Position numbers and translations under genes: made by a program. 64,000 nucleotides of DNA from NCBI GenBank assembly GCA_013339765.2, contig JABSTR010001154.1, positions 1,116,001 through 1,180,000 of the forward strand. The letters run 5' to 3'. Of this stretch, positions 15,001 through 27,000 are shown piece by piece; position 1 is the stretch's first letter; each line of letters starts with the position of its first letter. A model generated the notes under the pieces. It searched no databases, was not told the origin of the DNA, and saw only the letters and a program-made list of their open reading frames with translations. Source of the DNA: Haemaphysalis longicornis (Eukaryota; Arthropoda; Arachnida; Ixodida; Ixodidae).

Positions 15001-18000
15001 TAAGAACGCCTAGTTGCAAAAAAAGAAGGAGCACCAACATCTTTATTTACCCGCCCCATCATGCAGTAATGCACACTAGATGAAACAATACCAACCTATG
15101 GTCAGAGCGCCCGACCTGCAAATAAGCATTGCTTCACAACTAAATTGCACTAACGTTATCGTAGGGTGAAGTTCTCAACACTCAACTCAAGAATATTGAC
15201 CTGACTTAGCACTCAAACAAAATGGTTTAAGCTCAGTGACCAGCACCTTAGGTTCAAGCTCTAATTTATGGTTCAAACCTTTGGTTCCATGATTCAAGCT
15301 CTAGTACGACGAGCATCTCTCGTGACAGGTAGATGTGCGACCCACCTTCACACTGCAGGCCCTGCCGGAACAGGCCGTACAGCATGGAACCGCAGTGGTC
15401 GCAGAAGGTTGGCCGCTTGTAGTTGTGTACGACGAACCGGTGGGGGATGTTGATGTTGAACCGACTGCCCGCTGCCAACTGGGTCGACGAAAAAGAAAAA
15501 GCAGGAATGGCTGCGTTAACAAGGTGTCCCAGTTATACACAAGCTGGAAAAAATGCTTAAAGATGTAACAAAAAAAAAAAAATCACTCCTCACGAGCTAC
15601 TTCATGACCTGACTCCACACAGATGTAGGCGAATGGGTTTTGCATCAGCTATCATCGCTTGGGAAACCCCTTCAGTGGGCAGTTTTCTTTAAGTTTTGTT
15701 TAATAGAAAAACGGTTACTAACAAAAACCATTCCAGATGACAGATTACATGAAAAGGCAGACGTACTTGGCCCTTCCACATTCGCCGCTTTTGGTGTCAG
15801 GAGTCAGTGACACTTCTATCACGTAATCACTGCCATAGCTGTCATTCCCCCTTAACAAAGCTGCAGTGGTAGAATGCTTTTCACCTTCCCTGCTCATCCA
15901 TGCCTCAAATTCCAACAAGGCTGCACCCAGGTTCAACAAACACAAGTGGAAATGCTAGTCTGCCAGCAAACACTCTCCCGGACCTTTCATCTTTTCCCAC
16001 CTGCCGATTTGAAATGGAACAGAAGTATCGCATTCAATGCACCACAGCTGTACCTTGGCTTTGAGGCATGCCGTAGTGGAGGGCTCCGGATTAATTTTGA
16101 CCACCCGGGAATCTTTAATGTGCGCCAAAATGTCGACACACAAAGCGTTTTCACTTCCGCCATACAATTCAATGAATAATTGGAAGTTTTTCTGAATAAA
16201 AAAAACATCGAAGTGACCTCCATTTCTTGATAAAATCCAAAATTGTAAGCGCCAATACACCGCCACACTCTGCACTATTATCAGCAAGTTGGGCTGGGTA
16301 GGGTTCGGTTTGGTTGGGTAAACTGAAAATTTTGAATTTTATCAAGAAATGGCGGTCACCTCGATGCTTTTTATTCAGAATAACTTTCAATTAATCAGTA
16401 CAATGGGTTTTTGCTTGAGATTATCGAGCATTTCTTCCAATGAATTGCATGTAAAACCAGAAAAGCAGCCGCTGCAGCCAGGACAATACCTGCGTCCTTT
16501 GGCCAAGCAGTGGCAGGTAATTGAAATGAAAGTAAAGTTGCCCTTTTCTTTTTTCTCTAAAGATGGTAGCCCAAGTACTGCCCCCTACCCCCCCACACCC
16601 AAAATGACACGAGAAGCCTGCGTACAAAGCCCCATCCAGCAGTAAATAAGGAGGTGCATCCTCAGCTGTACTCCTTAGGTAAAGGATTGACAGTACTACA
16701 GTCTACTCTCAATAATTTGAAGTCGCGTAATTGGAATTTTCGGTTCATTGGGAGTGATGTGCTGGTCCTGGCAATTTTGCATCCAATTCACTGAAAGAAA
16801 TCACCCAATAATTCGAAGCTAAAACCCATTGTATCGGTTAATTTGAAGCTATTTTGAATAAAGAGCATCGAAGTGACTGTCACTTCTGAACAAAATTTAA
16901 AATTTCAAGTGCCAAAACACTGGCGTGCTGTGCACTATGTTGGCACCATTGCAACTGGGGCGCAAACAGTCGATAAATTGGCTGGTCAGTTCGGACTAGC
17001 GCCAGAGTACGGACCTCTCTCTTTTCAGCTCCTCAGCCATTCTTTTTGTGTCAGCAGTTCATGTGGTGGGAAATTCAGGCTTCGACTTTAGGGATAAGTC
17101 TCAATAATCGGAGTAACTCGCATTGATGCTCAAATTGGCGATGGAGGTCAAGAATCTGAACCAAATCAAGAAGAGATGCGATGTGGACTAATGACAATGC
17201 TCTTATTGTGCTTCTCATTTAATTACAATTTCGGTTAATCCGATGGTTTTTGCGGTCCCCGTGGACTTCGTATTAATGAGAGCGCACTGTAACTAGCACA
17301 GTTAAAGCATGAACATGGAGGAAATTGTTCAAGTTACAGAGCTACAAATTTTGTGAGGCCAGCACCTTTGCAGCCTAACTCTCTCTCGCGCTCTTTCTTT
17401 CCCTGTTAAGACGTGCACCTCAAACCTAGCTTCTTTCCAGCCACCTTTTCTCTGCACCTGCAACCGGAAACTCTCTGGCTGAATTCAAAGATGACGGTTC
17501 TAATGAGGGTTGTACATTTATACTTCCCCACTCAATGTGCAGCTATCTTTACAGCTTAACGACTGGCTGAATTTAGCAGAAAAAAAAATAGAGAGACAGA
17601 GAGGAGAAAAGCACTGACGCTCAATGCAGTCCGAAATTCTTCCAGCTATAGAACAAATATTTCAGATGGTATCTCAAAGTTGCCAAAAAGAGGGCCGCCA
17701 TGGTTTTGGTCAGGAAGTAGGGGAAGACCACTGACTCGATAGAGGGACAAAATCAGAAAATTCGGGGGTAATGAACCGACAGAGGCAGTTGGAGAACACG
17801 GCAGAGGCGTTCGTTCTGCAGTGGACACAACAAAATAGGATGATGGTGGTGACGATGCTCACCTCGTCGTTGGTGCTGTCCTTCATGCCGGGGCATTTGG
17901 TGACCACAAACTCGTGGCACCGCTTGTGAACTACACATGTGCACACTGTAGGGAACAGAAGAAGAAACGCGTCACGCGTGAGCCCAACATGGCTAGTCTC

Positions 18001-21000
18001 CACTTGGCTCAAAACTGGCCTATGCAACAGGAATGTTTTTGATTTGGGAAGAAGAAAAAAAAAAGGGGGGGGGGCTTGATGAAAAACCAGTTTGGACACG
18101 GACAAATTTCCTTGGATATGCCACCTAGACCGAAACTTTTGTTTTTATTGGCTGTAAAATTTGTCGCATGTTATTTAATGTGACACCGCAAGTACTGGGA
18201 GCATGTGACAAATTTTGGAGCCAATCCTAAAAGGTCTCTGGTCAACACAAGAAACTCGTGAAATCCCGGAGTTCGAGAATAGCTCAGCATGCCATAAAAT
18301 CCCTTTCCCTCAAGATAATAAATTAATGCATTTACATTTAATGAAGAAAAATAAAAGAAGACAAGTGCTTACAGCAATGACTAGACTGATTTACAATTGG
18401 ACACTCATCTGTACAGGCAACCTCCTGTGCATTCAAAAAGAGTAAGAATATCAGCAGTCTTCCTTTTTCTTGTGCTCGTTGCACGACAAGATTAACTGCC
18501 TTGTAAAAAAAGATACAGCTTCCATCAAACCAGATAGCAACAAAATACCAAGATAACTTGCCTTTGAAAGTAAGCACAAGTAAGAAAGAAAGAAAGAAAG
18601 AAAGAAAGAAAAAATGTTCTGGGAAGAAGCGGGAACTTGCCTTGACATTGGTACCCTTGTTTCCCTAGGCCCCTAGAATACAGACAGAGAAGAGATAGAA
18701 AATGCAAAGTCATTGAGAACTCATTAGCGCCATTAAAGATTTAAATCACTCGCACAGACCTGAACAACCATGGAGAGAGACTTAAAGGAGTATGTACTCA
18801 CACCAAATTTGTATGCTCCCTTTTATTGCTTTTATTGATGCTTCATGGCTTGGCAAACCCAAAGCAGCATTCTAAATACTGGAGTGTGTGATAATTATTT
18901 ACACAGAACTGCCTGAAAATCACCAGTTGCAGTTTCGTCATACGCCCGAAGGGTGTGTATGACGGAACTGCTCCATGACCTCCCCGTCTTGTGCGGATTT
19001 CAACTGACTGATTGTAGGGTTTAACATGCCGACACAATGCAGGCAATGAGGCGTGCCATAGTGGAGGGCTTCGGATTAGTTTTGAGCCCCTGGGGATTTC
19101 TAACATGCGCTGAAATCTTGTACACATGGGCGTTTTTGCTTTTCGCCTCCATCTGCAGAAAAGCAGCCCCCGTGGCCGGGAATCAAACCTGCGTCCTCGT
19201 GCTCAGCAGCACAACGCCTTAGACACTGAGCCACCGCGGCGGGGCTTTTTCTCTGTTTGCGGATTTCAAAACATTGCGGAGGCCAGTGGAGGTGTTGTTT
19301 CGACTGAGCAGCTGAGCTACGAGGAAGGCATTCAGGCGTGCCATCGCAGTGGATATGTGATGACCGCTTGCAACAAAAGGCCTGACGGCGATTTCTGCTG
19401 TGATCCTAGGCTGCACTGTCCGCTCCTTTCCCGCATGCGGAGCTTTGTTTCTGGGGACCAGCTAGTGAATGCGCCAGCGCCTAGTCGCCACTCGCTAGGC
19501 CCCACCTGTGAAGTGACGTCAAAAGTTTCTGCCAAACCTCGGAGGCGCACGGCTATGTCACCTTCTTTTCTCAACCATAGAGTGATAACACACCGACGTC
19601 CGTATGCTGTGCGCAGCTCTGCGTGCTGTTCCATCAGCGCGATAGATCAAAGTAAATTACGTTCAACTTGTGACAGGCCTTTCATATGTCTGCCAGGACA
19701 TTCTGTTCAGTGAAGGAAGTGAACTGTGTAATCATATTAATACCAAAAATTGGTGTCAATGCCCCTTTAAATGCGCATAATAAATTTTAACACAATTAGA
19801 ATTTTTACCAGGTAAAATTTTTTAAATAAAAAAGCCTAGAGCCACCGAACTGCCGTTTTGGCAGATGGGGCCTCCAAGTATGACTTTTTTTTTTTATCCT
19901 TACCGGTTTTATGGCACATTGTTCATATCGGGAAATCCTGCGGAGGCCATCACAACTTAGAGCTACACAGCTAACTGTTTCCTTTTCAAACTGGACTGTG
20001 GTTTCAGACATGTGTAGCAGAAAGCAACATCCTTTTGGCCTCAACGGAGTAAGCACTGTTTGAAAAATTTTTTTAAATTCGCTCAAAGTTCAACTAAGAA
20101 GACATTTAGAGCCAAAAACGTTTCTGACTTGAAATTCAGACTGTAAACAAAAAGAATGAAGCAACTTTGAGTACCCAATTAAAAAGGGGAACATTTAGAA
20201 ATTACTGTAGTTACCATAGGGCAAGCCCTCTAAAGGAATGAACAGTAGGTAGGCTATTTGTCACTGAAGAGAATGGCGCACCACCATGTGTCGTGTACAT
20301 CCCTGGCATAACGGTGGTCCCTTTAAGGCATGGAAAAGAAGACGAAGAAGAAGAAAAAGGAGGAGGAGGAGGAGAGACGGGCGTGGGGGTGTGGTGCTCA
20401 TGCTCCTCACCAGATGAACTCGCGGCAGTGTGAGCAGAAGGTGGGCTGCCTGAGGATGGTGGCCATGAACTTGTGCCCGTTGACCTGGTGCACCCGGCGC
20501 CGCATGGCCCCCCGGCGCCGGTTGAGCCCCTGCCGCTGCTTGAACTCCCTCGGGGGCTTCTCCGCCACCACATTCTCCGCTGCGATTGAGTGCATCATAT
20601 GAACAACAGGGAGGGGCACAGTGCTGCACCTTGGAGAACACCACCAACACTCCTCTTCCCTTTTCCCTCAAACTTCACGCATGATGATGGGAATTCACAA
20701 ACGTGGTTTTGAGCAAGTGCGTGCTGTAGCAAGTTGCAGGGTGTCAGATGCCCCTCTGCACCTTGGTGTTTTTTTAGCTACCCTCCTTTTGGGGGCACTT
20801 GGGTCTTTGGGACTGAAAACTTCCTGAAAAAGGCATTGTTTTAAGTATCATTTTTCTCTTGGTTTGCAGAGTTTTTCCTCCGAAAATTCAGCACTTGGAC
20901 AGAACCAGGTACTTGTAAAAGCTGTACAGGCTCAATCGTGATGAGATTATGATGCCAAAATATCAATTTCTCCATAATTCCTCACTTCTACACCACGAGC

Positions 21001-24000
21001 AGTACCGCAGCGACAGGAAATTCTCAAGAGGTACATCCCAGCATGTAGTGCAGCTAGGAAGATAATTTGCTTTGCAGCATGAAGCTAAATGTGTAAAGCT
21101 TGCAATAAAAGGAAACCAATTTTGCATTTCAAGTTTCAATAATTTTTTAATTAGTGTGATTTTTAATTGGTTAGCAGAAGTACTCCATAACTAGAGGTTA
21201 GAATTGATATAAGCTGACATGTGGTTTCCATACAAAAATAGTGCTTCCAACATCGCATTCTTTACAACTTCTAATATCTATTCATGCCTTGCTGGTAATT
21301 TTTATTGAACAGTATTTTTTCTATTGTTCTCAAGAGCAATCAAGAATTATGTCAGAAAATAATTATTTTACATCAAAACTATTTGGACATTTGAAATCAG
21401 CTAAGAAAATGAACAAGCCCATGAAGTTTCCCCAAAACTGGTTGGAAAACAACCAAAAAAGTTCCCAAGACGAGTGTGCCCCCTTAAAGCCCTCCACGGT
21501 GCCAAATTTCTTAGTCTTTCTGAAGTATCTCAAAAATAAAAATGAAGGAAGCTCACGCTAATGCGCAAGACTTGAAGGTAGCGAAGCTGTACACAACCTT
21601 CACGACCGTCACGAAGGTTTAAAAATGTGAGAAACAGCGCTATCCTCCTCCCTTGCTATCTGTATTTTCCTTTTTCCCTTTCCATTGCTGGGTAGATGTG
21701 TATATAAGCCGCCTGCAAGCAATAAAACCTGGTTGTTAGTCAGCGCCGCGTGTTTGTCGTCTAATCTACGTCCTGTCCTTTAGCGCTGTTTCTCACATTT
21801 TTAAACATGCACCAACCAGCCCACTTGCTCCCCGTTCTAAGATACGAAGGTTTAAGTGCACAAGTGCAGCCCATTTGCCTCGTCTTCGCCGCCGCAACGA
21901 CCTTTACTCCATCACTGGTGCTGTGAGCGTAAGCTCCCCTCAGTTTTTCGGAAGTGATAATCATTGCACATCACCTTGTACGCTATGATGTGTCTTTCTC
22001 GTTCCGAGCAAGAGTTGCCACGCTTACGGCAAACGCTGGAGTTTCATTTTTTGGCCAATCTCGTCCAATCTCCTTAAGTGGGCATGCTTAGCAAGTTGAC
22101 AAACGCGTGCCGGGGAGCCAGGGCAGTTGCCGCGAGGCATGCACACTCGAGTGCTCACGATACAGATGGCTTGGCCAGGATGCATTTTTGCTAGCCCAGA
22201 CACAGAATGCACAGGGCCCCATACACCAAAGACAGAGTGTTCAGAAACTTGTAGGCCAGCAGCATCTAAGCAGAGCAGGAGTGGTGCGCAAAAGAAAAGG
22301 CTATAATTTAAAAGAAAAACCTCGTTTCCGCCTGGTCTCAACTTGGTTAACAAGCTAGCCGTCCTTACACTACAAACGTGTCAATGACTTGTCCTGGACT
22401 TGCATATGCGATGGGTGTCACCGATAGGGACTGGGGAGGGGATATGGGTACTACTTGGTGCCAAACCCATACCTTTTTCCCAAGCTTCAATATCACACAG
22501 AGGAAGAAAGGGAATAATAAAAAAAAAAAACTTTTTACGCACCACCTGGCATAGTTTTTGTTGGAAAGGGTTGGAAACGAGTCCCGCTAAGCACACCTTT
22601 GCAGGCTTCCAATTCTAAGTGTTGAGAACAATCCCTTGAAGCTTAACTCTTTCGCTACCGCGCCTATCAAAATCGATCAATTTGATCGATACTTTTGGGA
22701 GGGCCTTTTCATAGCGTTCCAGGCGTTTCTCGAACAAGTAAAGCTGTTTGGAGTTAGATCAGAAAATGGCCTTTCAAAATCAGTTTTGTTTTCATTTTTG
22801 CAACGGAAACGTGATTTTTGACACGCTTTTGAATCACCTGGGTGTGGAAAAGGGGCGTGGTCATCGCGCGTCACTGCTACCAACGAACAATGCGTGCAAC
22901 TCGTAATTACTCTGCACCAGCGCTTGTTTTTTGCAACCAGGGCGTGAATGGGGAACTAGCAAACGATTTTCAATCGTCAGGTTTGCGCTCTGACAGTAAT
23001 AATCCCAGAAATCGGCTGAAAATGTCAAGCAGTGCCTGGTTGCAAAGCTACTTTATGATTTTAGGCAGTTTCATTCCCTTTGCGCACGTTGTTCTAAGTA
23101 CTGTGGTAGTTCTACTTACCCCAGGACCATTCGCAAACAGTTTACAATAGTTTCGGTTTCGTTTCTGCGTCGCGAAATTCATATTTAGCGCTACTACGCA
23201 GTTGCCCAACTTCAAGGCTACCTGCCATGGCGCCTGGAGCGTCCGCGACTGATCCTCGAACAAAGCACGGCGCTCCTGATTTCTCCCACCCTAACCCGAT
23301 GTCTGCGATAAGAACTTCAGATGCAAGTCAAAAGATCACACCCAGTCGCCAGATATCTGTTCCGCCAAGGACAGCGCTTCAAACCGGCCTTACACTGCCA
23401 GCTGTTCGCCTTCCAGTTTCGTTTCCATGCGAGGGTATATCCGGGTGTCTAATGTTGCTGCTTAGTTGAACTGTCTATTCAGACGGAATCTCCGATAAGT
23501 TTTTGTACTGTTTCATTTGAAAAATGTCAGGTAGCGCTGCAATAGAAGAGGCTCGTTGTGCTGATCTTTTTTATCGCGCAACTGCTACTTGGCCAAAGAT
23601 CGCAGGGCACGATTCTAGCTCATCGTACCTCAGTTTTGCGAGCAAGGCTACAATTGCGACTAAGAAGATGATAATAAAGCTCAGCTTTATATTTTGAGAC
23701 ATAACTGACCGTGAACGACAACAAGCATCAGCCATGGCGTTCCGTTTTCAACTTCTTGCATGTTTTTTTCCAGATCGCGTGCTTGTCCCAAATATTGTGC
23801 TCGCTGTAAATGCAAAGTCAGCCATTGACAATATGTTTTTACGTTATGTGGGGGCAAATTGGTGCCTCTGATAATGACAAACCGCCAGATTTATTCCAGG
23901 AAACCACCCGAAATTGCACATTTTGAATTGGAGGTTGGGCTTCACCGCATGACACAAGCACCGTGCATGCTAACACTTTTTTTTATATCTGACAAACTGT

Positions 24001-27000
24001 TCCGCGCAAGTCGATATTTTTTCTAGGGCGTGTTTTTGAAATGTTTTCCTACAAAATGTATATTCTAATTTTTTTCTACTACCGGTGGTTTGATATACAG
24101 AACTCCTTTTTTATCATTTTTTTCGACAACTTGACAAAAATTTTGATTTTGATATTTTTTTTACAACTATGATATAAAAAAAACCTTTAAAAAACTGGTG
24201 TTATTGGAAATGCCGTTAAATATTCTGCATTTCGTGTTCCTGCAATTAGTACCTAACCAATTTTTTAGCAGGAAAAAAATGTTTTCTTGGACCCCTAAAA
24301 TTAGTCAATTTTCCGGCGGTAGCGAAAGAGTTAAAAGTCTTTTTAAAAGCCCCGCAAAGCTGCATTTCAAGAGGCTTGGTGCCATAGAAGGACGCAAGAA
24401 AGCTCCACCAAATTTCTTCATTTAATTTGGTGCACCCGCACTTTTTAAAGCCCCCAACAAGATTGCATCACCCACTGCCTGAGGAGCACAACTCTTGGCT
24501 GCTTGCATGACTTACTGCAGAGTTGTTTCCACCCCTTGAAAACGTTGGAGCTCCCTTAATGTCAACACGGCGGCCACCGACACCGCCCACTTTTGTTTCT
24601 GTGCCTTTTTGCGGTGCCCTTCCCAACTTCAAAGCGCTCGGACTTCACAAAAACAGAATCGGGCTTCACAGGAGCAAAACAATCCATCATGCAGCCAGTG
24701 TGCCACGGCTGTGTCGCCTGACAGGCTCTTGACATTTCAGCGCGAAACCCACTTGCTTTAATCTTAATCACACGGCAATGCAACACAATGCACACGTGCC
24801 TTTTAAAGCACGGTTTTTTTATCTTCAGGGCAGCGCCTAAACACAGATTGAGGAAAGACAGACGGGGGGAAGACAAGCCAACAAGTGCTACAGTGTATCA
24901 CTGCAAAAAGGAACAGAGCTCGTGTGCGCTTGCACGGTCACTGTGACCACGAAACGCAAAAGTTGTTCAAATAAAACTCCAGTCAAAAGTTCAGGGGAAA
25001 GACTCAAATTGGAGCAAGCCACTCCCGGATTTAAAAAAGAAAAAAGCACACCCAAACATAGCCCTATGGCTACGAAGAAAGCTTGGGTCACTTAAACTTT
25101 GCAAATGAATGGATATTCCCCCTGGTAGCGTGTTCAAACCCATGACTACCGCAGTTTCTCTACCAGCTGAGCCAGCCAGGAAGCTAGCCGCTTGCAAATT
25201 AACCTACAGCTCAAAGTGATGGACAGTTGCTGGTCCCATGTTTAGAATAATCCCTAACCCTGAAGCAAGTGCACTGCCAAGAAAAAAATCCTCACCCATC
25301 ACCCAAACAGCCAAAAAGTCAGAAGAGTTCTAGAATGTGCACTGCTGTAAGTAAACAAAGTCCCCAGAACACCACTAAATAAAACTGACTAGAGAAGAGA
25401 ACAACACAGATCAACAGCCAACACTTACAGGGCTCTCTCTTCAGTGCTAGATGTGCTAGAAAAAATAAAAAAAGAGGGGGTAACCAGTTCAGACTGGTTC
25501 AGACATGCCATGCACAAGCAGAACAAAAGATCCTGGGCTAGTGTAGCCTTTGATCTTTTCACAATGCCAGAAGAAATAATTACCCAGTTCTTTAATGGTA
25601 TCAAAAGTCATAGGACATCGCTAAAAATAATAAGGTTCTATTGTTTACTGCAGTTATTATCAGGATGGATTACAACAGGTAAACAACCTCCCCCCCCCCC
25701 ATACGGAAACTAACAGGCATGGAGCAACATCTTTTCAATGTACACTTAATGGTAAAAGCACATCATGTACGCATGCATTACATTTTTTTTTCTTTATCAG
25801 AAAAATATCTGCTGCCCACAACTTTGCCAATCACCCCTGTCACACTGCAACTCTAATGTCATTCAAAATGAACGACATTTTAAGCTGGCAATGACATTCA
25901 GTTTGGCCATGCTGGTCTACAGACGAAAGAAATGTCTTAGAAAAAGATAGCAATGACGATCAGCCAATTCACAGAATTGCAAGGTAATAGTGTAAGTGCA
26001 TCTGTGCAGTTTTTATATTTCTAAATTTTTTAAAATACAAAACAAATCAAGCTTTTTTTTAGACAGAAAAAGTGTATTACTGTTATAGGCAACATATGTA
26101 GACATCCCAAGACAAGACAAGTAAACAACCAATCCACAGCAGGCATGGCAGTTTTGTTGAGGTGTTTTCTGCCCATTCTGTGTAAAAACAACATGCAGGA
26201 AAAACAGTGATTTATTAATAGCTTTCAGACACAGTAAGCTTACGTTTATTACTGAAATTCCTTCTTTAGTGACAGGTTACTTCTGTTGAGGCTACTCAGA
26301 GTGCGGAAGCTAAAGCGAATGTGTTCCCGAAACTCATCTGATCGCCGAATGTCATTAGGTATTCCCGTGCAGCACCAAACTAATTACATCAACAGCTAAT
26401 GTCATATGCTCTCAACATCATTAGAATTGCTGTGTAACAGGAGCACTAGCCACTGGGTGCTTTCATGAGGAGAGGACAGGCGTGTCCAGTCGACATTTTT
26501 AATTTTGACGAAAATTTTACATATGGCTCATTGTCAACAGGAGCTCTATATAGCTCCTGTGTAAAAAAAACATTTTGCCTTTCTCAAAAGAATTTCCAAA
26601 GTCAGCTCGGGTCACTGGCGCTTTGAGCGGCTCGCGGAAAACTTGACACTTCTGCCACTGTAAAACAAATACTACTGCAGCCATCGCCTTAGTTCTTTTT
26701 ATGTAAGGACTTTGCAAGCTCTCAAATGATTAACGTATTCGTGCTTGGCTTGCAGAGCGAATTCCGTTTAATAAAAATTCCCAAATTGGAAAAAGTTTGG
26801 AAAATTGCCCAAATGTGGGGCTTTTTTTTTTTCTAGAAATCTAAACAAGCTAGGTAGATGAACTTTTTTAGTGCTACTCTTCTATCCTTGTTCAATAGTT
26901 GTGCCAATTTTAGTTTATGTGGTCAAGATGGTTCGATTTGAATTTTATGGTTCAATTTGAAAAAGCTCACTGTAGTGCAGCTAGGCAATGCATTTTGGTA

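Larger units (their letters stand above)
12452..15345. other. PKC intron 6
   Basis: 2.9 kb. It holds a degenerate tandem array next to exon 7 (12459-12792), a GC-rich LTR-like stretch (about 13100-14160) and a long hairpin (14619-14837). Confidence 0.8.
15479..17862. other. PKC intron 5
   Basis: 2.4 kb. It holds a truncated SINE (16055-16150), an inverted repeat (16186-16391) and a TA-flanked element (16699-17289). Confidence 0.8.
18673..20410. other. PKC intron 3
   Basis: 1.7 kb. More than half is a TTAA-flanked element (18782-19770) with a SINE inside it; a purine tract lies at 20331-20377. Confidence 0.8.

Noticed and set aside
18582..18614. A CRISPR-like or satellite array
   Set aside because: It is a simple AAAG microsatellite. 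No CRISPR-like repeat-spacer pattern was seen anywhere in the window.
19126..19713. 195-codon plus-strand frame
   Set aside because: It starts in the antisense of a SINE and runs into a TTAA element; not a gene.
21241..21561. 106-codon plus-strand frame in PKC intron 2
   Set aside because: AT-rich, Lys/Asn/Phe-biased composition with no known motif and no supporting splice sites.
25118..25182. A tRNA gene
   Set aside because: The internal promoter boxes are good, but the acceptor stem and anticodon arm do not pair by eye; a SINE head is more likely.
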